Positions 8,694-16,567 of a stretch of 43,026 nucleotides of DNA are shown in pieces (within the stretch, counting starts at the first letter, position 1; each line of letters begins with the position of its first letter). The notes beneath the pieces are model-generated. The model was not told the DNA's origin. It did not search any database and saw only the letters and a program-made list of their open reading frames with translations. Source of the DNA: Pseudomonadota bacterium (GTDB lineage Bacteria > Pseudomonadota > Alphaproteobacteria > SP197); NCBI GenBank assembly GCA_039028155.1, contig JBCCIS010000043.1:1-43026 (forward strand). Reading direction: 5' to 3'. The position numbers and the translations under genes are program-made.

Positions 8694-9553
8694 ACCCGTC
8701 CGAACGCGGCCCCGGCGACAGCGAAACGAAACAACGCGCCGTCACCTGGTTCGAAGACCTGCGCAATCGCATTTGCGCCGCAATCGAAGGCCTGGAAGAC
8801 GACCTGACCGGCACCTACGCGGACCGGCCGGCCGGCCGCTTTGAACGCAAGTCATGGCAGCGGCCCGGCGGCGGTGGCGGCACCATGGCGGTCATGAAGG
8901 GCCGGTTGTTCGAAAAAGTCGGCGTCAACGTCTCGGAGGTCTGGGGCAGGTTCGACGAGAAATTCCGCGGCGAGATCCCAGGCGCCGGCGACGACGGACG
9001 GTTCTGGGCCGCCGGCATATCGCTGGTCGCCCATATGCAATCGCCCCTGGTGCCCGCCGTTCATATGAACACCCGCCATATCGCGACGTCGGCCAAGGCG
9101 TGGTACGGCGGCGGCGCCGATCTGAACCCGCCCCTGCCCGATGACCAGGACACCGCCGACTTCCATGCGGCGTTTGAGGCGGCGTGCGACCGCCATGCCT
9201 GCGCCGACCATAAGAAGTTCAAGGAATGGGCGGACGACTACTTCTTCATCAAACACCGCGACACCGCGCGCGGCGTCGGCGGCATTTTCTACGACTATAT
9301 CGACGCCGACGACGATGCCTTCGCCTTTACCCAGGATGTCGGCCGTACGTTCGTCGCGATCTATCCCGAGCTGGTCGCCCGGCACATGGACCAGCCGTGG
9401 ACCGACGAACAGCGCGACCACCAGCTGGCCTATCGCGGGCGTTATGCGGAGTTCAACCTGGTCTATGACCGCGGCACCCGCTTCGGCCTGATGACCGGGG
9501 GCAACCCCGAAGCGGTGCTGATGTCGCTGCCGCCGGTCGCGACCTGGCCTTGA
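8690..9553 (+). CDS. hemF: Oxygen-dependent coproporphyrinogen III oxidase
   Basis: Converts coproporphyrinogen III to protoporphyrinogen IX in haem synthesis with O2 as oxidant. The 287-residue protein contains the family landmarks WQRPGGGGGTMAVMKG, the HMNTRHIAT strand with the active-site His region, WYGGGADLNPPLP, KEWADDYFFIKHR, RGVGGIFYDYID, and YRGRYAEFNLVYDRGTRFGL, ending MSLPPVATW. Length is close to the usual 300. The ATG overlaps the trmL stop. An aerobic enzyme fits the bc1 operon next door. Confidence 0.96.
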   Translation: MNPSERGPGDSETKQRAVTWFEDLRNRICAAIEGLEDDLTGTYADRPAGRFERKSWQRPGGGGGTMAVMKGRLFEKVGVNVSEVWGRFDEKFRGEIPGAGDDGRFWAAGISLVAHMQSPLVPAVHMNTRHIATSAKAWYGGGADLNPPLPDDQDTADFHAAFEAACDRHACADHKKFKEWADDYFFIKHRDTARGVGGIFYDYIDADDDAFAFTQDVGRTFVAIYPELVARHMDQPWTDEQRDHQLAYRGRYAEFNLVYDRGTRFGLMTGGNPEAVLMSLPPVATWP

Positions 9554-9578
9554 ACATAGGACAACGGGGGCGATCATC

Positions 9579-10433
9579 ATGCAGAAGCTAGAGGTCTTTC
9601 AGTCGGTCTGGGCAATGGAGCGGCGCCGACCCGACGGTAAGGAGTGGTCGCTGGAGGAGCAGGTCGCGATGATCGCCGAGGCCGGTTATGCCGGCATGGA
9701 TCTCTACAGCTTCGTGCCCGAGATATCGCGCCCGGCCAAAAAGCTGCTCGACCAGGCGGGTCTTGCCTGCACCTGCTGCGCCTTCCCCAAATCGATTGAG
9801 GGACTTCAGTCGGATATCGACATGGCGTTGGAACTGGGCGCGCGGCACCTGAATGTCATCGGCCAGCTCTACCCGATGACCGTCGCGGAAGGCGCGGACA
9901 TCGTCAAACGCTGGCTGGAGATGGGCGAGGCATCCGGCATGCCGATCACCATCGAGACCCACCGCGACTGCATCACGACCGACATGCTCTATACGCTGCA
10001 GTTGATGGATGCGGTGCCCCAGATGCGGCTCTGCGCCGACCTCTCCCACTTCGTCGTCGGGCGCGAGTTCACCTGGCCGATCCCAACCCGCGACGAAAAC
10101 TGGATCCAGCAGATCTTGGACCGCAGCGTCGCCTTCCAGGGCCGGGTTGCCAGCCGTGAGCAGGTCCAGGTGCAGCTCGACTTCCCGCAGCAGCAAGGCT
10201 GGGTCGGCAAGTTCCGCCAGTGGTGGGAAGACGGCATGCGCAAATGGCGCTTCCGCGAGCCGGCCGACGCCACCTTGAACTTCCTGGTCGAACTCGGCCC
10301 GCCGCCCTACGCCATGACCGACAAGGACGGCTGGGAACTCTCGGACCGCTGGGCCGAAGCGCTGGTTATCAAAGGCTGGGTCGAGGAGATCTGGGCGCGC
10401 CTGGAGGTCGAGGGCAAGGCGAACCAGGACTAG
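9579..10433 (+). CDS. Sugar phosphate isomerase/epimerase-like TIM-barrel protein
   Basis: A 284-residue protein of the xylose-isomerase-like/AP-endonuclease-2 superfamily. Seen motifs are EQVAMIAEAGYAGMDLYSF near the start, ARHLNVIGQLYP, a probable metal-ligand Glu in ITIETHRDCITTD (about 126-130), RLCADLSHFVVG with Asp and His, and a terminal FLVELGPPPYAM with the last Glu. This is the usual Glu-Asp/His-His-Glu arrangement of the fold. Substrate unknown. It is followed 68 bases later by a MarR regulator with its own operator, so the two are probably separate units. A hydroxypyruvate-isomerase-like or inosose-dehydratase-like role is possible but unsupported. Confidence 0.75.
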   Translation: MQKLEVFQSVWAMERRRPDGKEWSLEEQVAMIAEAGYAGMDLYSFVPEISRPAKKLLDQAGLACTCCAFPKSIEGLQSDIDMALELGARHLNVIGQLYPMTVAEGADIVKRWLEMGEASGMPITIETHRDCITTDMLYTLQLMDAVPQMRLCADLSHFVVGREFTWPIPTRDENWIQQILDRSVAFQGRVASREQVQVQLDFPQQQGWVGKFRQWWEDGMRKWRFREPADATLNFLVELGPPPYAMTDKDGWELSDRWAEALVIKGWVEEIWARLEVEGKANQD

Positions 10434-10461
10434 CGAAGGGCAAACGATCACCCAACACTAC

Positions 10462-10499
10462 TTGACATCTCAGATGTCAATATGGCATCTAAGGTGTCA
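10462..10499. promoter_or_regulatory. Two adjacent palindromes, probable MarR autoregulatory operator
   Basis: A perfect 19-base palindrome, TTGACATCT-C-AGATGTCAA (10462-10480), is followed by an imperfect copy, TGGCATCT-A-AGGTGTCA (10483-10499). Their centres at 10471 and 10491 are 20 bases apart, close to two helical turns, so two dimers could bind the same face. The first copy begins with a TTGACA that could be the -35 box of the gene starting at 10502, and the second ends two bases before that ATG. Occupancy would block both transcription and initiation, which fits a self-repressing MarR protein. Confidence 0.7.
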
Positions 10500-10501
10500 C
10501 T

Positions 10502-10996
10502 ATGACATCGGTCCCACCCACCAGCGAGACCCTCTACGACCTCATCCGTCTGGTGCGGCCGCTTTACAAGACCCTCGAGGCCTCGGTGGCCCTCGAGCTC
10601 GCGCCGACGGGCCTCAGCGTATCGCAGCGGGCGATCCTGGAGCTGGTGTTGGACCACGGTTCCCTGACGGTTCCGGCGTTGGCGCGCCACCTGATCGCGC
10701 CGCGCCAGTTCATCCAGCGTATCGTCAACGAACTGCTCGCCATGGGGCTGGTCGAGAGGCAGCGGAACGCCGCCCACAAACGTTCGGTGCTAATCGCCCT
10801 GACGCCCACCGGGTCGGCCGCCATCGCAAGCGTCAAGCAGCGCGAGGCCGCCGTGATGGAGCCCATCGCCCGCGACCTCGACGCCGCCGACATCGAGACC
10901 GCCAGGGCCGTCATGGCCGCGGTCACGGAGGCGTTTCGTTCGCACAACGAAAGAAACAAGACGACCAACCAGGAGGACGATCATGACAGTGCGTGA
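10502..10996 (+). CDS. MarR-family transcriptional regulator
   Basis: A 164-residue winged-helix regulator. The fold is visible as an N-terminal dimerisation helix (LYDLIRLVRPLYKTLEASVALEL), the helix-turn-helix (QRAILELVLDHGSLTVPALARHLIAPRQFIQRIVNELLAMGLV), the wing (ERQRNAAHKRSVLIALTPTG) and a long C-terminal helix. The ATG lies directly after twin palindromes (10462-10499), so autorepression is likely. Its 3' end overlaps the GFA-family gene by 14 bases, making that gene the probable main target. The ligand is unknown; with a glutathione/formaldehyde-type enzyme as partner, an electrophile is possible, but that is inference. Confidence 0.88.
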   Translation: MTSVPPTSETLYDLIRLVRPLYKTLEASVALELAPTGLSVSQRAILELVLDHGSLTVPALARHLIAPRQFIQRIVNELLAMGLVERQRNAAHKRSVLIALTPTGSAAIASVKQREAAVMEPIARDLDAADIETARAVMAAVTEAFRSHNERNKTTNQEDDHDSA

Positions 10997-11405
10997 AGGC
11001 GGCTGCCTGTGTGGCGCCGTCAGGTACAAGGTCGAAGGCGAACCGTTGATGTCCGGCGCCTGTTACTGCCGCGACTGCCAGTATGTCGCCGGCGGCGCCG
11101 AAGCGGTCGGCGCCGCATACCCGGCCGAGGCCCTGACCGTGACCAAGGGCGAGACGCGCCAATTCGTCATCAAGGGCGCGAGCGGCGCGGACGTCACCCG
11201 GCACTTCTGCCCCGCTTGCGGCGCCCATCTCTTCGCCCACAACAGCACGTTTCCGCAATTCCGGTCGATCAAGATCGGTACACTGGACGACCCCAGCGGG
11301 TTCACATCCCAGGGCAACATCTGGACGTCGTCGGCGCAGCCCTGGCACCGCATCGATCCCAACCTGCCGGCGTGGGAAAGGGAGCCGGACTTCGGCGGCG
11401 CCTAA
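10983..11405 (+). CDS. GFA-family (CENP-V/GFA domain) zinc protein
   Basis: A 140-residue protein of the family that includes Gfa, once proposed to activate formaldehyde with glutathione. Zinc-ligand cysteines are all visible: GGCLCGAV (Cys8, Cys10), CYCRDCQ (Cys27, Cys29, Cys32) and FCPACGAHLF (Cys76, Cys79). This is the complete set for the structural and catalytic zinc sites. Members are diverse and most have no proven substrate, so only the domain can be called. It overlaps the MarR gene upstream and converges with the GNAT downstream, sharing four bases. Confidence 0.85.
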   Translation: MTVREGGCLCGAVRYKVEGEPLMSGACYCRDCQYVAGGAEAVGAAYPAEALTVTKGETRQFVIKGASGADVTRHFCPACGAHLFAHNSTFPQFRSIKIGTLDDPSGFTSQGNIWTSSAQPWHRIDPNLPAWEREPDFGGA

Positions 11406-11866
11406 GTGAGCTCAAGCGTCATGAAGACACTGTTTGGATCAGGGCGATAGTCGGCAAAGGGCGGACACTCGACGAAGCCAAAGCGTGCATAGAGCTCCCG
11501 CGCCGCGCGATAGCCCTCCATGGAACCAGTCTCCAGGCTTAGGCGCCGGTAGCCGCGTTCGCGCGCGACGCCCAGAAGGTGCTCGACCATGCGCGCGGCG
11601 ATGCCGCGACCGCGAAAGGCTTCGGCCGTATGCATGGACTTGATCTCGCCGTGGCTCGCGTCGAGCTCTTTGAGCGCTCCACAGCCCAGAAGATCACCGC
11701 CGTGCCACGCGGTCCAGAACGTCACGCCGGTCTCGCGCAGCGAGTCCAGATCAAGCGCATGCGTGCTCTCGGGCGGAGCCTGCGCCGCGGCATGGTCAAG
11801 ATGGGTCGTCAGCAGTTCCCGAATCGCAGCGCCGCTGAGATCGTCCTCGCGTACGTTGATTTGCAT
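11402..11866 (-). CDS. GNAT-family N-acetyltransferase
   Basis: A 154-residue acetyl-CoA-dependent acyltransferase. The acetyl-CoA loop is clear in HTAEAFRGRGIAARMVEHLLG, preceded by WTAWHGGDLLGCGALKEL and GEIKSMHT, and followed by RLSLETGSMEGYRAARELYARFGFVECPPFADYRPD, a C-terminal pattern close to E. coli YjdJ/YsnE-type proteins. The Met encoded at 11866 is preferred to the longer frame reaching 11905 because the first strand MQINVREDDL starts there. The acceptor is unknown. It converges on the GFA-family gene and lies 61 bases downstream of the CCA-enzyme stop on the same strand. Confidence 0.85.
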   Translation of the reverse strand: MQINVREDDLSGAAIRELLTTHLDHAAAQAPPESTHALDLDSLRETGVTFWTAWHGGDLLGCGALKELDASHGEIKSMHTAEAFRGRGIAARMVEHLLGVARERGYRRLSLETGSMEGYRAARELYARFGFVECPPFADYRPDPNSVFMTLELT

Positions 11867-11926
11867 GGTTGCCTGCCGCCTGGTGTGATGACGCCGCCCT
11901 ATCATCCGACGGCTATCGGCATCAAG

Positions 11927-13138
11927 TCAGGATGACAGCAGCTGCTTGGCTTTCGCGAGACAGGCGTCGCGGTCCGGCTGGAAGTCTTCCGCACGCCACC
12001 AGTCTTCGACCGTGTCGACCACGCGGCCGACTTCCGGGCCCTTGGGCACGCCAAGTTCGACCACGTCCTGGCCGCGGATCGGCAGCTTGGGATCGTCCCA
12101 GCGGTTGGCCGTCTCCAACATCGCACGCCAGGCATCAGCGCGGCGCTCACCGTCGTCGGCCCAGGCGAGCAGCACGAGATCGCGATAGAGATCGGCGCCG
12201 GTATCGTAGAGAACCTGGCGCCGCGCCTTCTCATCCATCGCCGCGTCGAGCGTCACGCTCGGCGGCACCAGCGCGCCAAGCCGCGCCTTCTCCACGTTCG
12301 ACATGCGCAAGCGGTCGGCGACGCCTTCTCCGTCACGCTCGATCAACGACGCCAAACGGCGCACGGGATCGCGATCGTCGATCCCCGTCAGCGCGAGCAA
12401 CCGACCGAAGTCCCCGGCTTCGGGCAGCACCACCCCCAGAACGCCGGTCTCGCGCATGGCGCTGAGCGCGGGCACCGGGTTGGCGGCCGCCAGCAGCTTG
12501 AGCAGTTCCGCCCTGACCCGCTCGGCCGACAGGCGCGGCAGTTCGTCGCGGGCGTCCGCGCAGGCGCGCATGGCATCGGGGTCCGGTGCCGCCTCGCCGA
12601 AATGGGCGAGGAACCGGAAAAAACGGAGGATCCGCAGGTAATCCTCGGCGATCCGTTCGGCCGGCTCGCCGACAAACCGCACGTGGCCGGCATCGAGATC
12701 CTCGCGGCCGCCGAAGGCATCGAACAAGGTGCCGTCGGGCCGCGCGCTCATGGCGTTGAAGGTGAAGTCGCGTCGCGACGCATCGGCCAGCCAGTCGTCG
12801 GTAAAGGCAACCTCCGCATGGCGCCCGTCGGTCTCGACGTCCTCGCGCAGCGTCGTCACCTCGAACGGCTGGCCCTTGGCGACCGCCGTCACCGTGCCGT
12901 GTTTGAGGCCGGTCGGCACCGCCTTCAGCTTGGCGGCCTGAAGCAGCGCCATTACGGTCTCCGGCGGGTCGGGCGTCGCGATATCCATATCGCTGATCGG
13001 CCGGCCAAGCAGGCAGTCGCGCACGCAGCCACCAACGAAGCGCACCTCGCTGCCGCCGGCGGTCAGCGCCGCGATCACCGTGTTCGCCGCCGATGACGTC
13101 ATTTCCGGCGCTAACGTGATGCGCCCGACCGATTCCAT
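11927..13138 (-). CDS. CCA tRNA nucleotidyltransferase / poly(A)-polymerase-family protein
   Basis: Class II nucleotidyltransferase that adds or repairs the 3' CCA of tRNAs. The 403-residue protein has the G-S-like start VRFVGGCVRDCLLG (residues 33-45), the catalytic carboxylates in DMDIATP (Asp50, Asp52), TLREDVETDGRHAEVAFTDDWLADASRRDFTFNAM, and the head/neck RNA-binding region FVGEPAERIAEDYLRILRFFRF. The start at 13136-13138 overlaps the previous gene's TAA by one base; a longer frame to 13300 runs through that gene and is not supported. Alphaproteobacteria usually carry one such enzyme next to a Nudix hydrolase, as here. Confidence 0.93.
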   Translation of the reverse strand: MESVGRITLAPEMTSSAANTVIAALTAGGSEVRFVGGCVRDCLLGRPISDMDIATPDPPETVMALLQAAKLKAVPTGLKHGTVTAVAKGQPFEVTTLREDVETDGRHAEVAFTDDWLADASRRDFTFNAMSARPDGTLFDAFGGREDLDAGHVRFVGEPAERIAEDYLRILRFFRFLAHFGEAAPDPDAMRACADARDELPRLSAERVRAELLKLLAAANPVPALSAMRETGVLGVVLPEAGDFGRLLALTGIDDRDPVRRLASLIERDGEGVADRLRMSNVEKARLGALVPPSVTLDAAMDEKARRQVLYDTGADLYRDLVLLAWADDGERRADAWRAMLETANRWDDPKLPIRGQDVVELGVPKGPEVGRVVDTVEDWWRAEDFQPDRDACLAKAKQLLSS

Positions 13139-13416
13139 TACTCGCCGACCTGGCTCGGCTGGATCTCGCCGTCGACATAGGACGGTGGCGTATAGACGCC
13201 AGTCGGTTCGCCGCCGTCGAGGATGGCGAACAGCGCCATCGCGACCGCCATCGACGCCAATGTTCCGATGACGATCATGGTCCACGGCGCGTCGCGCCAT
13301 TGCGGCAACTGGCCCTTTTCGCGCAGCTCCTTGTTTTCGCGCGACAGCTTGTACCAGACGGCATAGCTCACCAGCGGAACGACAATCAGCAGGATGGGCA
13401 GCAGGTAGCGGATCAT
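13138..13416 (-). CDS. Small membrane protein, DUF6111-like
   Basis: A 92-residue protein with two predicted membrane helices (YLLPILLIVVPLVSYAVWYKL at about 4-24, and PWTMIVIGTLASMAVAMALFAILDGG at about 44-69) separated by a charged loop (SRENKELREKGQLPQW), and a Pro/Gly-rich C-terminus. From memory, DUF6111 proteins of this shape lie between a CoA pyrophosphatase and a CCA transferase in related genomes, which is exactly this position; the assignment rests on that and on size. It overlaps both neighbours (four bases with the Nudix gene, one base with the CCA gene), so it is certainly translated with them. Function unknown. Confidence 0.7.
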   Translation of the reverse strand: MIRYLLPILLIVVPLVSYAVWYKLSRENKELREKGQLPQWRDAPWTMIVIGTLASMAVAMALFAILDGGEPTGVYTPPSYVDGEIQPSQVGE

Positions 13417-14000
13417 GGATGACCTTTCAAAACGCCAATCAGGTTGACAAGGATGGCCGCTGTCGCCCCCCAGATGTACCGGTCCTCGTATTCGAAGACG
13501 CTGTACCAGCGATCGGCGCCGCGCCAGAACATGCTTTCGCGGCGATGGTTCCTCGGGTCGGTCAGGAAATCGAGCGGCACCTCGAAGGCGTCGATGAACT
13601 CGACCCCGTCCGGCTTGAGCTCGACCGGCGGCCGCACGATACCGACCAGAGGTGCGATCGCAAATCCCGAGCCAGCGCGGTGAGTATTCAGCCGGGCGAT
13701 AATCTCGACCTGACCGGGATGAAGGGCGACTTCCTCTTCAGCCTCGCGCAAGGCGGCGGCGGCTTCATCTGCGTCGGCGTCCTCGATACGTCCGCCGGGG
13801 AAACTAATTTGCCCGGCATGACTGTTCAGCCGCTCGGAGCGCTGACCGAAGATGACACTCATGCCGTCGTCGCGGTCGACCAGCGGCACCAGGACCGCCG
13901 CCTTCTTGCTGACCGGCTCGGTCTCCCAGTCGGACGGCGGCACGTCGAGGATGGGTTGCGGCGCCGCACGCAGCGCGCCGATCACAGCGTCACGTGTCAT
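13413..14000 (-). CDS. Nudix hydrolase, CoA pyrophosphatase type
   Basis: Probably hydrolyses coenzyme A or acyl-CoA at the pyrophosphate, as NudL does. In the 195-residue protein the CoA-specific upstream signature is seen in RSERLNSHAGQISFPGGRIED, running into the Nudix box with REAEEEVAL as the metal-binding REUXEE core. The usual glycine after EEX is Ala, a mild variation. AAVLVPLVDRDDGMSVIFGQRS and a C-terminal YIWGATAAILVNLIGVL complete the family pattern. The start at 14000 is chosen because homology begins there. It overlaps DUF1285 upstream by 11 bases and the small membrane gene downstream by four. Confidence 0.92.
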   Translation of the reverse strand: MTRDAVIGALRAAPQPILDVPPSDWETEPVSKKAAVLVPLVDRDDGMSVIFGQRSERLNSHAGQISFPGGRIEDADADEAAAALREAEEEVALHPGQVEIIARLNTHRAGSGFAIAPLVGIVRPPVELKPDGVEFIDAFEVPLDFLTDPRNHRRESMFWRGADRWYSVFEYEDRYIWGATAAILVNLIGVLKGHP

Positions 14001-14556
14001 CGTCGAGTGTACCCAACGCAAAAAACACGCCGCCGCTCCAAACACCCAATACGTCGGCGCCATCGCGCCGCTCGGTCTCACCAAGGCCCACCAGTTCGTA
14101 GTAAACGGGACGCGCGATCAGCGCCTCCAGCCCCGGCCTTATCTCGATGTAAGGCGCCGGCTCGCCCGTCGCGTCGTCAAAGTCGACGCGGATCGGATGT
14201 TCGGGCCCGGCGGTCACTTCATCATCCACATTGCTTCGGAACAACAGCTGCTGCGCCGCGCCTTCGCCTGTCGCCGCCACGTGCACCGCAACGAAGGGCG
14301 CGTCATCGACGGTGATCCGCCTCTTTTCCGCCGGAGTCACGAGATAGTACCCGCCGTCGGGATCGCGCGTGAGTATGCCGGCGAACAGCTTCACCAGCGG
14401 CTTGCGGTTGATCGGTGAGCCCTCGTGGTACCAGGTGCCGTCGCGCGCGATACGGATGTCGATATCGGCGTGGAATACCTGGCGAAATCGGGCTTCGTCC
14501 TCGCGGTTAAGCGCTTCGCGCGATGACCCGGCCTCACGGGGTTGTGTATCCGTCAT
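13990..14556 (-). CDS. DUF1285 domain-containing protein
   Basis: A 188-residue protein of a family whose function is not established. Recognisable segments are IRIARDGTWYHEGSPINRKPLVKLFAGILTRD, GYYLVTPAEKRRITVDDAPFVA, the strand-rich middle, and YIEIRPGLEALIARPVYYELV. It is the first gene of the DUF1285-Nudix-DUF6111-CCA unit and diverges from the MoxR operon with 67 bases between the starts. A longer frame to 14733 would run into moxR and is rejected. The minus strand upstream has a perfect TATAAT (14595 to 14590). Confidence 0.88.
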   Translation of the reverse strand: MTDTQPREAGSSREALNREDEARFRQVFHADIDIRIARDGTWYHEGSPINRKPLVKLFAGILTRDPDGGYYLVTPAEKRRITVDDAPFVAVHVAATGEGAAQQLLFRSNVDDEVTAGPEHPIRVDFDDATGEPAPYIEIRPGLEALIARPVYYELVGLGETERRDGADVLGVWSGGVFFALGTLDDDT

Positions 14557-14581
14557 CTGTCTGGGTGATATCCTGTCGTGC

Positions 14582-14595
14582 AGACGCCAATTATA
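14582..14595. promoter_or_regulatory. Probable -10 region in divergent gap; shares a 13-mer with 23758-23770
   Basis: The 67-base gap between DUF1285 and moxR contains AGACGCCAATTAT (14582-14594), which recurs exactly at 23758-23770 in another divergent gap. Read on the minus strand it is TATAATTGGCGTCT, a perfect -10 box plus a G-rich discriminator for DUF1285. On the plus strand TATATA (14592-14597) could serve moxR. No good -35 box is seen in either direction. It may be a core promoter shared by two units or a regulator site overlapping one. Confidence 0.4.
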
Positions 14596-14623
14596 TAGTT
14601 CGGGACACAGAAACGTAGGATCA

Positions 14624-15625
<1,002 letters not shown>

Positions 15626-15674
15626 TCGCCTGCCCGATGATCACCGCGTCTTTCCTTCGCGCCACGAGGCGATC

Positions 15675-16559
15675 ATGACCGAGACGGCTGTCAGTTTCCG
15701 GCAGCGCGCCGAACAGCTCGTCGGTCATCTGCCGCCGCTCTTGGTCGAGGCCGAACGTGTCGCGGCGATCGTGGCGCAAGGCGTGCACGGTAGGCGACGG
15801 GTCGGTCCGGGCGAGGCGTTCTGGCAGTACCGGCGCTACGAGCCCGGCGAGGCAGCCAGCCTGATCGACTGGCGCGCGTCGGCCAAGTCGATGCAGCTCT
15901 ATGTGCGCGAGAATGAGTGGGAGGCTGCCGAGAGTGTCTGGCTATGGTCCGACAACTCGCCGTCCATGACCTATGGCTCCCGGCTCGCCGAAACGACCAA
16001 GTTGGACCGCGCGCGCTTGTTGATCATGGCGCTTGCCGTCCTGCTCGTGCGCGGCGACGAGAACATTGCGCTGCTGGGCGTCGACAAGAGACCACGCACC
16101 GGCAGCGCAGCGCTGACGCGTTTCGCGACGCGCCTGATGCATCAGGAAACCGACGACGACACGCCCAGCCTGCCGCGCCACGAAATCCTGCCGCGTCATG
16201 CCCAGATCGTGTTGATCGGGGATTTCCTGGAGCCGCTGGAATCTCTCGACGCCATGATCAAGCATTTCGCCGGGCTTGGCGTTTCCGGCCACCTCTTGCA
16301 GATCCTGGATCCCGCCGAAGAGAGCCTGCCTTACGCGGGCCGCGTCCTGTTCGACGGCTTCGAGCGCGAAGGCACCATGCTGGCGAGCCGCGCCGAAGCG
16401 CTGCGCCAGGACTATGTCAGCCGGTTGAAGGCGCATCAGGAGACCCTGTCGGACATGGTGCGCCGTGCCCAATGGACGTTCAGCATTCATCACACCGATG
16501 CCCAGCCGCAGTCCGCGCTGCTGCCGCTTTACGTCCATCTCTCCGGCCAGGTGGTGTGA
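15675..16559 (+). CDS. DUF58 domain-containing protein (VWA-like partner of MoxR)
   Basis: A 294-residue soluble protein. The DUF58 core is plain: GRRRVGPGEAFWQYRRYEPGEAAS followed by LIDWRASAKSMQLYVRENEWE. The linked VWA-like region has an intact metal-binding motif Asp-x-Ser-x-Ser in LWSDNSPSMTYG. No membrane span is seen, unlike many DUF58 proteins that carry two. It sits between the MoxR ATPase and a BatA-like membrane protein, so it is probably the cytoplasmic adaptor of that set. Its precise role is not known in any closely related organism I can name. Confidence 0.9.
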   Translation: MTETAVSFRQRAEQLVGHLPPLLVEAERVAAIVAQGVHGRRRVGPGEAFWQYRRYEPGEAASLIDWRASAKSMQLYVRENEWEAAESVWLWSDNSPSMTYGSRLAETTKLDRARLLIMALAVLLVRGDENIALLGVDKRPRTGSAALTRFATRLMHQETDDDTPSLPRHEILPRHAQIVLIGDFLEPLESLDAMIKHFAGLGVSGHLLQILDPAEESLPYAGRVLFDGFEREGTMLASRAEALRQDYVSRLKAHQETLSDMVRRAQWTFSIHHTDAQPQSALLPLYVHLSGQVV

Positions 16560-16567
16560 GGGTCTAG

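Noticed and set aside
10462-10986. 174-codon plus-strand frame overlapping the MarR gene
   Set aside because: Its arginine- and proline-rich product has no fold, while the other frame at 10502-10996 is a clear MarR protein.
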